Of a stretch of DNA of 64,000 nucleotides, positions 23,701-31,849 are shown piece by piece. Both the position numbers and the translations under genes were made by a program. Numbering within the stretch: position 1 is the first letter of the stretch; each line of letters starts with the position of its first letter. Location of the stretch: the NCBI RefSeq assembly GCF_003597395.2, contig NC_133769.1, positions 177,535,476 through 177,599,475 on the forward strand, in the 5' to 3' direction. This stretch comes from Chelonoidis abingdonii. Taxonomy: Eukaryota > Chordata > Testudines > Testudinidae. The notes below the pieces were generated by a model. That model saw nothing but the letters and a program-made list of their open reading frames with translations. It made no database searches and was not told the origin of the DNA.

Positions 23701-26031
23701 ATAATGCCCCCTTTAGAAATAAAGCCAAAGAGAATCAAAGAAAAATTAAATGTATTTGGCTCCTTTCTGTAGAAATACTGCTCTGCAGCTGCTAAGCTCT
23801 GGGATCCTCCACGGCTTGGAACCTACAGTCTAGTCTCAATTCCACTTAATGTTGCAAGTGGTCTATAGAATACAAGCATTTGCGGCCAGATCCTCAGTGG
23901 GTGTATATCTGCTAACTCCATGGATTTCAAGGGAGCTACGTCAATTTGCACCAGCTGAGGATCTGGTCCTGGAATTCCTCTCCAACACCCTTCTCTTTGT
24001 ATGGAGGTCAATGTTGACATACTTCTCCCTTTTATCTTGCCTACCTCACAGGAGTTTCATGTGGATTAATTAGTTAATGTTTGTAAAGCTCTTTGAAACC
24101 AAAGACGTTATATTAGCACCAAATACTGTTGCAGTCATACAGCCACAGGTCTGTACAGTATGTCAAGCAGGATTCTACTGTGGATGCACATTCCCACTGC
24201 CAGACCCCCTCCCATTTTGTGAATTGTTATGCCAGTGGTGGATACTGGATCAACAGCCAGAAACTCAAGTCTGCTGTTCACAGAGCAGGACAAGGAGAGG
24301 GAACCGTAGTATACACATCTCTCTCATCTCCCTACCAACATTCCTCAACTCAGATGAGCAAGGACCACCTTGAGGTGTCAGACAGTAGGTCAGTCTCCAT
24401 TCCTATGCAGCTCTTCACCTAGTTGCACGACTAACAAAGTACCAGTTATTTCCCATTTTGATTGCGGGATTCTTTTTTTTAACGGACAATGAGTTCAGTG
24501 GTGATGACTCCTAGATATTCAGTTCTTTTCAGATAGACTGCTGAACAGTCAGAACTTTCAGGTCTGCTTGGCTTGGACTGTATTTGAACCTGTGACTTAA
24601 AGACGAGTCATTACTAGTTCCCTGAGATGTGCATCTTTTCCATGCACCGCAGTTATTAAGTTGTGATCGCTTCCACTACCATGTATTTCTAATACACAAA
24701 TTCAGCAGGAAATTCAATGATTCAGAGGTGGTGCAGTTGCCAGAGGAGTTCAATGCTGTACTTTATCAACATATGGCATGACATGAATAGGCGACAAGTC
24801 CTGTGCTGTCCATTATTACACAATGCTATGCATTCAGAATATGGGGAAACAATCATCTTCCCTTTCTTCCTCCCATAAATTTAACTATTTATCAAAATTT
24901 CTCATGCTTTCATGATAAGGCAGAATTTTGATGGATTGGGTTATTGTCAGCAGTAGATTGAAATCTTGCATTTTTATTTATATATTATAATGTAAACACA
25001 TTCAAAGGCCTCACATGTATGATATGAAATTGATCTATACCAACAGTTGCTAGGGGGGCGGTGGAAAGCCATTTCACCCAGAAACTTAAATGCAAAAGGC
25101 TTTATGTCACTTTTTTTTTTCTTTTAAAGTAGCCACCCTGATGAAGAAAGGCAAAGGAGAAAACCTCATATTTTTAAAGCCTGCCTTTCACTGTAATAGT
25201 TAGATGAAATAATCCCAACTAAAAACTAAATAAAATATATTAAACCGCTTAAGCTTTGGGATTTGCAGTTAGACATGGAATAATTCCATAAATAAAGTGT
25301 TGCAGATAACTATATTCCAGAAGAGTAACATACTGTAACATGATTAAAATGAAAACCTACTTAAACTAGCTTTATTCTGTTGTTGAAAAAAGCATCTGGA
25401 TACAGTAGTTATTACACTGATATTTAGTGCAATCGTAATGATGATAGTATAAACCCAACTTTAGGTATGAACTTGTTTCTGATGGTAGAAAAAAAAGTGA
25501 AACACTTGAACAACTGTATGTTGACAGTAATACAGTAATCGCAATACTTAACTCTTATGTGGTGCTTTCCATTTTCAAAGAGTTGTACAAACATTATCTA
25601 ACTGATCACATACATACACACATATTATATAAGTATTTATAATCACGATACAGAGTGATCAGTGATGGAAACGTTACTATAAAATATAATTGCTGTTTGT
25701 CTCATGGGGGCACCCAAATGCCCCAGTCAAAACTGGGACCCCACTGTGCTAAATGCTCTGTGAACACAAAGACCAGTCAAGTAGGACTCTGAACAAAGAA
25801 AATGCCTTCTTAGGTTTGGTGACAGACACACAACATTTATTAGCAGAAGGGCAGCAGTGAGCCAGGGAATACAGCTTACCTGTTATGTTTCTTCATGGAT
25901 GAACATTTCTGTTGATGATGATGATGATGAAAAAGATGATGATGATGATGATCACTTTGAGAACTGACACTGGTTAGTGCAGCTGTTGGCAAGAGGCAGG
26001 TGAGGAGCAGCAGTTTTATTACCAGGACCAT
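2529..26031 (-). CDS. GABRR3: GABA-A receptor subunit rho-3, 5' half (exons 1-4)
   Basis: Rho subunits form homopentameric GABA-gated chloride channels in the plasma membrane (Cys-loop family). Four minus-strand exons join in frame: 25,880-26,031, 21,764-21,876, 4,627-4,694 and 2,529-2,752 (557 nt). They encode a signal peptide, a His-rich linker and the first half of the ligand-binding domain. The Cys-loop and TM1-TM4 are missing because the gene runs off the left edge. Rho identity rests on TLYLRHYWKDERLSFPS, KKIWVPD and FFVHSKRSFIHDTT. Rho-3 rather than rho-1 or rho-2 is suggested by GSPIPVGIDV...ESIDSISE (rho-1/2 have PAIPVGVDV), by HDTTMEN, and by an exon-1 end (KCSSMKK) resembling human rho-3. 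Exon 2 (SEQLLRIDDHDF) also looks rho-1-like, so rho-1 is the main alternative. No frameshift or stop is seen; the gene looks intact. Confidence 0.9.
2753..4626. other. GABRR3 intron 3
   Basis: An intron of 1.87 kb. It contains a palindromic short element near 3,266-3,352 (CAAATTCTGATTT at one end, AAGTCAGAATTTG at the other), the larger foldback at 3,858-4,229 and a small palindrome at 4,288-4,375. The rest shows no recognisable feature. Confidence 0.85.
3858..4229. mobile_element. 372-bp foldback element with long imperfect arms
   Basis: The left end (TTCACAACTTTATGTTCTTGA then CTAGCAGTAAGAGGTTTTCC) is complementary to the right end (GGTTTTC-like AAAACCTCTTAGTGCAAGTC then AAGGACATAAAGTTGTGATG). 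Pairing extends with gaps to the two GTATACTGG / CCAGTATAC motifs near 4,014 and 4,080, so arms of roughly 150-165 nt flank a short loop. No ORF. I do not recognise the family. Confidence 0.65.
4627..4694 (-). CDS. GABRR3: GABRR3 exon 3: beta-1 strand of the ligand-binding domain
   Basis: This small exon of 68 nt was found by scanning for the segment missing between exons 2 and 4. The acceptor is TTGAAG at 4,700-4,695 and the donor GTAAGT starts at 4,626. Two bases complete the Gly codon of exon 2, then 22 codons read SPIPVGIDVQVESIDSIS and EVDM, ending in phase 0. This is the conserved first exon of the extracellular domain in Cys-loop GABA receptors. Ile at V-G-I-D and E-S-I-D are rho-3-like. 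Confidence 0.95.
5340..5530 (-). mobile_element. CR1 LINE 3' end fragment
   Basis: The sequence is the reverse complement of the CR1 tail seen intact at 58,990-59,186: CATAAGAACGGCCGTACAGG, then GTCAGACCAATTG, then CACTGGCCAATGCCAGGTGC. It is severely 5'-truncated, as is usual for CR1. Confidence 0.85.
6422..6640 (+). mobile_element. Non-autonomous hAT element with perfect 8-bp target duplication
   Basis: Terminal inverted repeats CAGGGGTTCTCAAAC and GTTTGAGAACCATTG bound a 219-bp non-coding body. The direct repeat CCATAGAT sits immediately on both sides (6,414-6,421 and 6,641-6,648), the 8-bp duplication typical of hAT transposons. The same family, in opposite orientation and split by later insertions, is at 35,920-37,940. 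Confidence 0.93.
7340..7555 (+). mobile_element. CR1 LINE 3' end fragment
   Basis: It starts with the decayed tail of the CR1 reading frame (CACTGGAACAGATTACCAAG, the W-N-x-L-P region) and ends in a CR1 3' tail (GGCCTGTGTTATACAGAAGG, TCAGACTAAATGA). Old and truncated. Confidence 0.75.
8568..9171 (+). mobile_element. Possible old solo LTR
   Basis: A 604-bp block starts TGTAACAGGG and ends GCTGTGACACA. It has a TATA-like CATATAAAAATAC at about 8,687 and an AATAAAGG polyadenylation-type signal near 8,902. That order (TG, TATA, polyA signal, CA) is LTR-like, but no target duplication or second copy is visible in the window, so this is tentative. Confidence 0.35.
9625..9760 (+). repeat. Ancient MIR/L3-like fragment
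   Basis: TAGTTCTTTTCATCTGTAGA, then TCTCAAAACGCTTCAC and GGGAAACAGAGGCACAGAGA match the 3' region of old amniote SINE/LINE families. Similar remnants are at 24,030-24,115 and 25,555-25,615. Strand and family are tentative. Confidence 0.5.
11209..11331 (+). mobile_element. MITE (hAT-like) with near-perfect 8-bp duplication
   Basis: The right end reads ATCGGGATGTCTGGTCACTCTG and the left end AGGATGACTAGACAGCAAG, imperfect inverted termini. The flanks are GGTAATTT (11,201-11,208) and GGTAATTC (11,332-11,339), a 7/8 match as expected for a hAT duplication. Non-coding. Confidence 0.7.
12985..13137. repeat. Small palindromic interspersed repeat
   Basis: GGGCCCAATTCACCTTGGCCC on the left pairs with the right end GGGCAATAGTGAATTGAGCC. 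The central part carries GGGGTAAATGATGCCCC. Several other 80-150-bp palindromes of this style occur in the window (23,884-23,972 and 38,583-38,668, among others). Confidence 0.5.
13961..14175. repeat. Palindromic interspersed repeat with central spacer
   Basis: CTTGATTCCCCATTGCGTTA...ATAACCCCACTGAAG (left) is complementary to TTTCAATGGGGTTACACCAG...GAGTAATGCGAAGAGTGAATC (right). About 70 nt of unrelated C-rich sequence separates the arms. Confidence 0.5.
15468..15749 (+). mobile_element. Harbinger MITE with TTA target duplication
   Basis: The left terminus GGGTATGGCTACACTTGCAG and the right terminus (as reverse complement) GGCCTTGGCTACACTGGTGC are inverted repeats. They continue into AGCGCTG motifs. 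TTA lies immediately outside both ends (15,465-15,467 and 15,750-15,752), the 3-bp TWA duplication of PIF/Harbinger elements. The first about 33 bases match the start of the larger element at 60,467, so this looks like its deletion derivative. Confidence 0.88.
16866..17095 (+). repeat. 230-bp direct repeat, left copy
   Basis: Begins GGGCCACATTATCAGC and ends ATGAGATCCCATG, directly before the LTR that starts at 17,096. An equal-length copy follows the element at 21,009-21,238 with only three differences by eye, all transitions. The sequence itself contains a small palindromic repeat and is otherwise unremarkable intron. Confidence 0.97.
17096..17955 (+). repeat. 5' LTR of Gypsy-type copy 1
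   Basis: It starts TGTCATAAACAGATAGCTAA and ends GGCTTATTACA just before the primer-binding site. At 860 bp it is alignable to the LTR at 27,078-28,059 and, in reverse, to 36,712-37,877. A long T run is at about 17,272-17,290. Confidence 0.85.
17956..17967 (+). other. Primer-binding site, tRNA-Leu type
   Basis: TGGTGGCAGCGG directly follows the LTR. Its complement ends CGCTGCCACCA, which matches the 3' end of a vertebrate tRNA-Leu plus CCA. A second TGGTGGCAGCG inside the LTR (about 17,851) is not at the LTR edge. In copy 2 the equivalent site (28,060-28,072) is mutated. Confidence 0.75.
18343..19326 (+). pseudogene. Decayed gag of Gypsy-type copy 1
   Basis: Reading starts at the ATG at 18,343 (MSSKAALKQE) and passes through a charged helical stretch (QEMELERKKKTLR) broken by frameshifts. 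It ends at a nucleocapsid-type zinc knuckle at 19,285-19,326, CYKCNEMGHIKANA. The last Cys of the CX2CX4HX4C motif is replaced by Ala, so even this best-preserved motif is defective. Gag would normally form the particle and bind element RNA. Confidence 0.75.
19327..19680 (+). pseudogene. Decayed aspartic protease of Gypsy-type copy 1
   Basis: Asp-Thr-Gly is encoded at 19,457-19,465 after a Trp-Arg, but a shift of frame is needed to continue into the expected AQVSAIHQSFVDPKLI strand. Further on, ELPVQYKGWSGMWTFAVYDN is readable in one frame (19,575-19,635). The DTG motif and the order after the zinc knuckle identify it as the retropepsin-type protease. Confidence 0.7.
20330..21008 (+). pseudogene. 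Decayed, 3'-truncated integrase of Gypsy-type copy 1
   Basis: The zinc-domain remnant around GKSFHWEGHGKDVAKLSG (20,381 onward) is followed by RCAKE, a decayed S-C-E-M-C. The catalytic core follows: PFQQVAVDIL with the first Asp at 20,524-20,526, then KAVCQALTDIFARVGWP and a broken version of the T-D-S-G motif (reads QIQDLF). Frames shift several times. The element ends in the C-terminal domain. No reverse transcriptase lies between protease and integrase, matching copy 2. Confidence 0.75.
21009..21238 (+). repeat. 230-bp direct repeat, right copy
   Basis: It matches 16,866-17,095 over its full length with three transitions (A/G near the start, T/C in TATTTTG versus TATTTCG, and AAAGCC versus AAAACC). 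After it the sequence continues TGATATCTTTTTTATTC, which is presumably the original continuation of the intron. Confidence 0.97.
21764..21876 (-). CDS. GABRR3: GABRR3 exon 2: N-terminal linker into the ligand-binding domain
   Basis: This 113-nt exon follows an ACAG acceptor (21,878-21,877) and ends at a GTAAGC donor (21,763). With the two bases carried over from exon 1 it reads SKREIKMRKLDSTKVRP, then LKSEQLLRIDDHDFAMRPGFG, and leaves one base of a Gly codon. The basic segment followed by the EQLLRIDDHDF.MRPGFGG signature is diagnostic of rho subunits and is positioned as in human rho-1 and rho-3. The phase fits both neighbours exactly. Confidence 0.95.
21877..25879. other. GABRR3 intron 1
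   Basis: 4.0 kb. It contains a tRNA-SINE-like remnant near 22,975-23,045 (TCAGTTGGCATGGTAGAAG, then GTTCAGGGTTCAACCC resembling A and B boxes), a palindromic short repeat at 23,884-23,972 (GGCCAGATCCTCAG / CTGAGGATCTGGTCC) and a MIR/L3-like remnant at 24,030-24,115. Elsewhere I see nothing specific. No additional coding exon was found. Confidence 0.8.
25880..26031 (-). CDS. GABRR3: GABRR3 exon 1: start codon, signal peptide, His-rich segment
   Basis: The ATG at 26,031-26,029 has a good initiation context (G at -3 and G at +4). The first 20 residues, MVLVIKLLLLTCLLPTAALT, form a classic signal peptide with a hydrophobic core at residues 2-16. A short Ser-rich stretch follows, then Asp, five His, Leu-Phe and five His, encoded by a GAT/ATC trinucleotide run on the plus strand. 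The exon ends QQKCSSMKKHN plus two bases at a clean GTAAGC donor (25,879). It is 152 nt long. Human rho-3 also has a short poorly conserved N-terminus with an RCSSSMK segment here, which supports the assignment. The His tract is not in human rho-3 as far as I recall. Confidence 0.88.
25916..25958. repeat. GAT trinucleotide microsatellite inside GABRR3 exon 1
   Basis: Two GAT runs separated by GAAAAA. On the minus strand these read (CAT)5-CTTTTT-(CAT)5 and encode the two poly-His blocks. Length polymorphism would change the protein without shifting the frame. Confidence 0.95.
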
Positions 26032-26653
26032 GTCTACCAAAACAGAAATGCTATGAATTCAACCAATCCGCCTCAATGACCTTTCACTTTTAGTGGTCCT
26101 GTTATTTAGAGACAGCATACCATAAAGAGGATGCAGGTATAACGAGGCATCACTGAAAACAGAAGACAAAGGCATCCCAGTTTGGATTTCCTCTCTAGGC
26201 TCTCCTTTTATTCTAGCAAATTGCAAAAATTCCTTAAAATCCGCATACTAGGGTACCTGCTGTCAAGCAGCTGCAGTTGCCTTTAGAAATGTAATAAACA
26301 TAACCACTTATTTTGTTGATTCTCCGTTTGTGCCATTGCTTCCACTCTTTCAGGGTAGGTTCTTAGTCGAATGAGAGCTTACTGAGTGGGTGATAAAGCA
26401 AATGTAGCCCTGTGCAGACAAAAGAGTGATGTCAAACATTTAATCCCCCTTAATCCCACACAACACCATATAAAAATCTTTCATTGTCCTATAAAAATCT
26501 GTGCTTAATGAGACAAGGTCACTAAATTAATCTTAGTTACTGTATATATCATCAAAATAATTTTCTACACAGATCAAAATATTTCACTGAATAAGCAGTG
26601 TTTGTTCCACAGATTACTGACATTATTTGCTTTTGTGATTCAGGGTAGCAAGC
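26032..26653. promoter_or_regulatory. Presumed 5' UTR and upstream region of GABRR3
   Basis: This is the sequence directly upstream of the start codon on the minus strand. It is AT-rich with no CpG island and no convincing TATA box that I can defend. Intron-containing 5' UTR cannot be excluded. The assignment is positional only. Confidence 0.35.
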
Positions 26654-27077
26654 ACAGTGTGACCAGGTGTCCAGTTTTTGACCAGAACACCTGGTCAAAA
26701 AAGGACCCTGGCGGATCCAGTCAGCACTGCGGACCAGGCCATTAAAAGTCCGGTTGGCGGTGCTGCGGAGCCAAGGCAGGCTAGTCCCTACGTGTCCTGG
26801 CTCCATGCTGTGCGTCAGAAGCGGCCAGCAGCTCCAGCTCCTAGGCAGGGGGGCCACAGGACTCCAGTTCTGCACTCCCATTGGCCGGGTACCACAGCCA
26901 ATGGGAAGGTGCTTGCAGGCGAGAACAGCGCACAGAGCACCTGCCGCACCTCTGCCTAGGACCTGGACCTGCTGGCCATTTCCTGGATTATAGCACAGAC
27001 TTAGGACAGGCAGGAAGCCTGCTTTAGCCCACGCCACTGCGCACCTGACTGGGAGCCACCAGAGGTAAGTCCGCGCC
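26654..27077 (+). mobile_element. Older interspersed element, left part (split by Gypsy-type copy 2)
   Basis: It starts CAGTGTGACCAGGTGTCCAG and runs through GC-rich sequence to CCGCGCC, where the retrotransposon begins. The right part resumes at 33,084 and ends AGTTGGCAACCCT. The two parts make a known kind of turtle repeat whose right half is rich in CCCCAGCCC-type motifs. Long opposing ORFs here are by-products of GC content. Confidence 0.65.
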
Positions 27078-28059
27078 TGTCATAAACAGATAGCTAAGGG
27101 TTAATGTCTCTTTCACCTGTAAAGTATTAACAAACAGGGAACCAAACACCTGACCAGAGGACCAATCAGAGGACAAGATACTTTCAAATCTGGGTGGAGG
27201 GAAGCTTGGGTGTGTGTTCTATGTCCGTTGTTCTCTCTAGGCTCTGAGAGTGACCACACATACTACATAATCTCTAATCTTCCTGTTCCAATTTGTAAGT
27301 AACAAAGGTAGAAAGACAGTTTAGTCTTATTAAATATGTTTTTCTGTATTTGCAACTGTGTATCTGGCTGGTAGAGTTTTTATGTGTATTTGGCTAAAAG
27401 TATTTTTAAATTGTAATTTCTGTTGGAGGCAGCTTTTTCTCCAGTGTCTTTATAAGCCGGAAGACCCTGTAATATTTACCATCTAATTACAGAAAGATAA
27501 AAAAAAAAGAAAACTTTACCTTTTTTTCTAATTAAAAGTTTTGCTTTTTAAAGACCATTGTTTTTGATTTTTTCCCTAGTTGAGTCTCAGGGAATTGAGT
27601 CTGTACTATCCATCCATGGGAATTGGTTGGGAAGGAAAGGATTAAATTTCATCTTATGTGTTAGATTTCACAGGAGCTTGAATCTGTATTGCCCCTGGGT
27701 GAGGGAAGGACGAAAGGGATGAAAGGGGGAATCCCTTTGTTTTAGAATCACGGAGCTTGAATCTGTCTTGTCTCCTAGTGTAAGCCCGGGGCCGGGAAGA
27801 ATCTGGGAGAAGAAAGGAGGGGGATCGGGAAATGTTTATTCCCTTTTGTTGTGAGACTCAAAGGAATCTGGGTCTTGGGGGTCCCAGGGAAGGTTTTTGG
27901 GGAGACCCGAGTTTATCAGACACTCCAGAGTTCTGATTGGTGGCAGCGTATCAGATCTAAGCTGGTAATTAAGGCTAGAGGATTTCCATGCTTAGTACCT
28001 CATTTTTTGGGACTCCTAAGGGTTCAGAAACTGAGGAAGCTCAAGTTATAACTATGACA
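27078..28059 (+). repeat. 5' LTR of Gypsy-type copy 2
   Basis: 982 bp, TGTCATAAACAG to AACTATGACA. U3 contains ACACCTGACCAGAGGACCAA shared with all LTR copies of this family in the window. Its first about 478 bp are repeated in reverse at the other end of the element. Confidence 0.85.
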
Positions 28060-28471
28060 TAGGCTGGCAAGCATTGGGTATAAGAAATCCAAAAGCCCAG
28101 TAGGAATTTATTTTCTTTTTCTTGCTAGCTGCTTGTTAAGCAGAGAGAGAGTGTTTTTTTTTGTTTTTTTTTTAAGGAACCTACAGCCAGAAATTTTTTT
28201 TTCTCCTTGCTTTTGGTTTGCATCAGGATTGCCTCAGGCAGGGCCTTAAGGTTTACAAGGTTTTTGTTAAACCATAAATCCTGCTGGTGTAGTTGACTCA
28301 CAGCTGAACCACATGTCAATTGAAGGGGGTTTTTTGTTCTAGTTTTATCGCGGGGAAGGCTAAGTCTTAGAAAGGCACTGTTTGCTAGGCAACCCGAGAA
28401 GCAAACAGAGAAACCGCACAGTTCACGGCAATAACACCAGAAGGGACCACCAACACAAGAAGCAGGACACC

Positions 28472-29500
28472 ATGACTACCAAGGCATGCCCCTGAAACTA
28501 GGAACAAATCCTCAAAGATGCAGAAGCACAAACGGCCATGGAACAGAAACAGAAAAGACATGAAATAGAAGAAAGAGGTGTGGGTGAGTAGAAGAGAAGA
28601 AAAAACCAAACAGCAGCCCATGAAAGAGAACAAAAGCAAACAGATGTGGCCACCCACGAGAACTGGAAAAAAACCAAAAAGCGATGGACACGCAACAAAG
28701 AGTGGGAAAGGGGAAAAAGAGGAAAGCTGCACGGGTTTAGCCGGCAGGCTACGGCAACATGCTCACGCCAATCCTAACACACCTTCGCCAATAATTATTC
28801 CACATTCACAGAACATTTCCCACCTACGGCGGTGATGACATGAGGCTTCTTCCGAAAATTTTGACAGGGCTGCCTTGGGTCAGATCTTCTGAAGACCTAG
28901 TAATTGATAGAACTGGGCCAAAGCTCAGTGGACCCTTAGCACAGGTGCAGCTGAACTGCTAGAAAGAACCACGGAACGATTTATAAACTTTTTCAAACCA
29001 AGGCCGATACAGGAATGCGGATAAACCTGAAACATGCCCGTACGAGCGTCAGAAACCAACATGGAAACCAGATATGTTCATCCCGACACACCTACCACAT
29101 TGCAAAGCAATTATGAGCCTGGATATCAGGAAACAAAGGTTAACAATATGCACGAGCTGCCCTCCCTAATACAAATGGCAGCAGTTTCTTAGATGGTGTT
29201 CCTGAGGAAATGAGGTACATCCTAAGATGGGAAACCCAACGGATCGGGTGGGGGAAATTGGAGCAAATGGATGGAAGTGACAGAAAGAGAAAACTACTGT
29301 CAAGGGGAATCGTACCCCAGGGGCACACCACATAAACCCTACAACCGGGCAACCGCAAGCCCCCCAACTACACACCAAGAGCCCAGGATACCTATTATCC
29401 CACCTCACCATCTCAGTAAACCCAACCTCGATCCAGTTGACAGTCAGCTGAGATGCTTTAAGTGTAATGAACTGGCATTTAAAGCCAAACTGCGCGCAAA
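28472..29500 (+). pseudogene. Decayed gag of Gypsy-type copy 2
   Basis: It begins at the ATG at 28,472 (MTTKACP then stop), at the same place relative to the LTR as in copy 1. Charged helical sequence follows in shifting frames. The nucleocapsid zinc knuckle starts at 29,454 (CFKCNE), but a small indel inside the motif puts the His and last Cys out of frame. Confidence 0.7.
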
Positions 29501-29990
29501 AAACCCCAAACACGATGCGTCATTCACACCCTCACACCAAAGATCCTCAGGCCCAGTGCTTCATAATACCCTTGGAGCAAAGGGCAACGTTGAAAGTGGG
29601 CAGAAGAGAAGTTCTCGCGTAGGAGAAGACACGGGGGGACACAAGTCATGTCAGCATATCCACCAATCCCTTAGTTGGATCCCAATTCTCAACCAAAGGC
29701 CCAAGTAAAATTTACCCTTCCAATGTCAAAAGCTGCTAGACTGCCTCAGCTGCCTGCAGGGCTGTCCAGTACAAAGGCTGGTCAGGAATGTGGACTTTTG
29801 CAGTCTATGAAATTGATTCCATCCCACGCTACTGGGGGAACGACTTTGGCACACCCAGAGTGAAGCGGGCTAAGAGAGTGCGTGGTTACACCGCCAGCCA
29901 AGCCAGGCAGCTTCCAGACCGCCATTCCGTGATTTCTGAGGCCGTTCACAAGGGAACCATGTCTGTGTTAGCTAGCAGAGACCCAGACCG
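29501..29990 (+). pseudogene. Decayed protease of Gypsy-type copy 2
   Basis: Asp-Thr-Gly is encoded at 29,628-29,636 in the context VGEDTGGHK. Downstream, the QYKGWSGMWTFAVY strand (around 29,768-29,808) matches copy 1 at 19,590-19,630. Frameshifts separate these motifs. Confidence 0.7.
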
Positions 29991-30589
29991 ACGTTAGTGG
30001 ACCCGGATCCCTTGCCAACAACTGAACAGCACCATGCCTCCATGCCCAGACCTGGAGCTGGAAAAGTAACCACACAGCACCATTGCAACCCATTTCAACC
30101 CTTACAATCGGCCAACGCCATTAGGATTGCCAGCGGCCTGAACTGTAAAGCAAGCAGACAGCCGCATACCCAAGAGGCTCAGCCCAAGCATCTGAAATAA
30201 CCACCTGGCTTGCACCCACCGGAGAGCAGTTCACACAGCACGGAACACCCCATCATTTCTGCTTCCGAGGGACCAAGCCCCAGTCCACAGGTCTGGGAAT
30301 GGACTGGTCTGGTCTCCAGCCCAAGGGAACAGTTCCGCACTGAGCAGGAGCAGATTGACGCCTTACAGAGAAAGCTTGGGCGGCAGCACGGAGCACGCCA
30401 CCCGCCTTCAGCTCTCTAACCGATGCCGTTTGTTATCGCCACGGACTTTTATACAGGAGACTCCTTTCTGGTGGACACCAGGAAGTATGGCCGCCGCAAA
30501 AACGTTGGGGTTCTAACTAAGTAACGGGGAAGCTTCTTAAGCTTTAGCTCCATGATATCATCTCAGTGGTCATCGCTGAGTGTGAACGA

Positions 30590-31310
30590 GCAAGCCCGAA
30601 TGTTGGGGAAGTCCTTCCACGGAGGGGATGGGCCGGACATTTGCAAGGTGTCCGTCTTGTGAGATGTGCCAAGAGTGGGAAAGATCAAGGCCCTTCTTCA
30701 GCCACCTCCCATGATGAGGTCCATTTCGCAGTAGCTGTGGATTTCTGGTCCTTTCCCAAAAAGACCCCAGAGGAAAGCAGTCATACGGACTTTTGTGACT
30801 TTGCTACCTCGAATGGCCGGAAGCAGTTCAGTCTAGGCAACACCAGGGCTAAGCTGGTGTCAGGCCCTACAGACATTTTGCCAGGGTAGGTTGGCCCTCC
30901 GACATCTTTTACAGATTCAGGATCTATTTACTGGCAGGAACCATCAAAGAACTGTGGGAAACTCATGGCCGTGAATGCACTTGGTTGCCACCACTGTCCA
31001 CCCAGATAACCAATGGCCTGTGTGGATAAGGTTTACATGGACCTTTGGGGGCCATGATTACGTCAATTGTCAATGAACACCTCCAACGATTGGGACCCAG
31101 TGTTGCAGCAGTTGCTTTTGCCTACAGGGCTGTTACCCACATCCAGTTTAGGGTTTTTCCACGTTTGAACTTGGTTTAGGCCACGAGGTTAAGGTGGCCA
31201 TTATAGTTGTTGAAGCAAACAATGGGGGGGTTTTACGCCTTTCTCCAGGGACTAATATTCTGACTTTGTAAGTAACCTAGCAAAGCACTCTCCGCCACTC
31301 TTTTCAGCCT
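30590..31310 (+). pseudogene. Decayed integrase of Gypsy-type copy 2, upstream of RT
   Basis: Readable pieces in changing frames are GKSFHGGDGPDICKV (zinc-domain end), RCAKSGK, the core around FPKKTPEESSHTDF and NTRAKLVSGPTDILPG, FTDSGSIYW (catalytic T-D-S-G context), VLQQLLLP and FTPFSRD near the C-terminal domain. It lies between protease and reverse transcriptase. Confidence 0.72.
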
Positions 31311-31849
31311 TTGCTAAAGAGAAAACCTAAAGGATGCTCGAAGAGCAAAAAGGCCTGGTTAATGATAGACATACTAGAGGGGTGTTTCCTATCAAGGTAG
31401 GGCCAGGTTATGTGCTTAAGGCGCCACAGCCCATAAGATGTAGCATCATGGGAAGGCGCATTCATGGTCAGAGCGCTGGGAGCTGTTATATACTACCGTT
31501 GCATTTCCATTCCGTCCCTACAAGCCCAGAGTGTACCATGTTATTCTCTCAAGCCCTTTTGTTCCAGGAGGGACTTTAAGGTTTGTCATTTACAGTCCCC
31601 CCCCAGGGGAAGATGACGCTGAGTGCCTGAAGGTGTCCTACTGGGGGGGCGAAGGGAACAAAAGACAGGGGCGTGGCAAAGAGGTGCCCTCTCCACACAC
31701 CCTGAATGTCTGCAGCAGCACAATCAGAGGGTGTGCACTGAGCTCGCCCCTTTGTTTCTCGCCACCCCAAGGACACGGAGCTGACCGGGCATACCCTCCA
31801 TTGACACAGGTAATGCTCACCATTAGACATCACCCTAACGGGTCTCCCT

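Noticed and set aside
26552..27037. 161-codon minus-strand frame and overlapping plus-strand frames
   Set aside because: Lies in the GC-rich interspersed element split by Gypsy-type copy 2; opposing frames with no homology.
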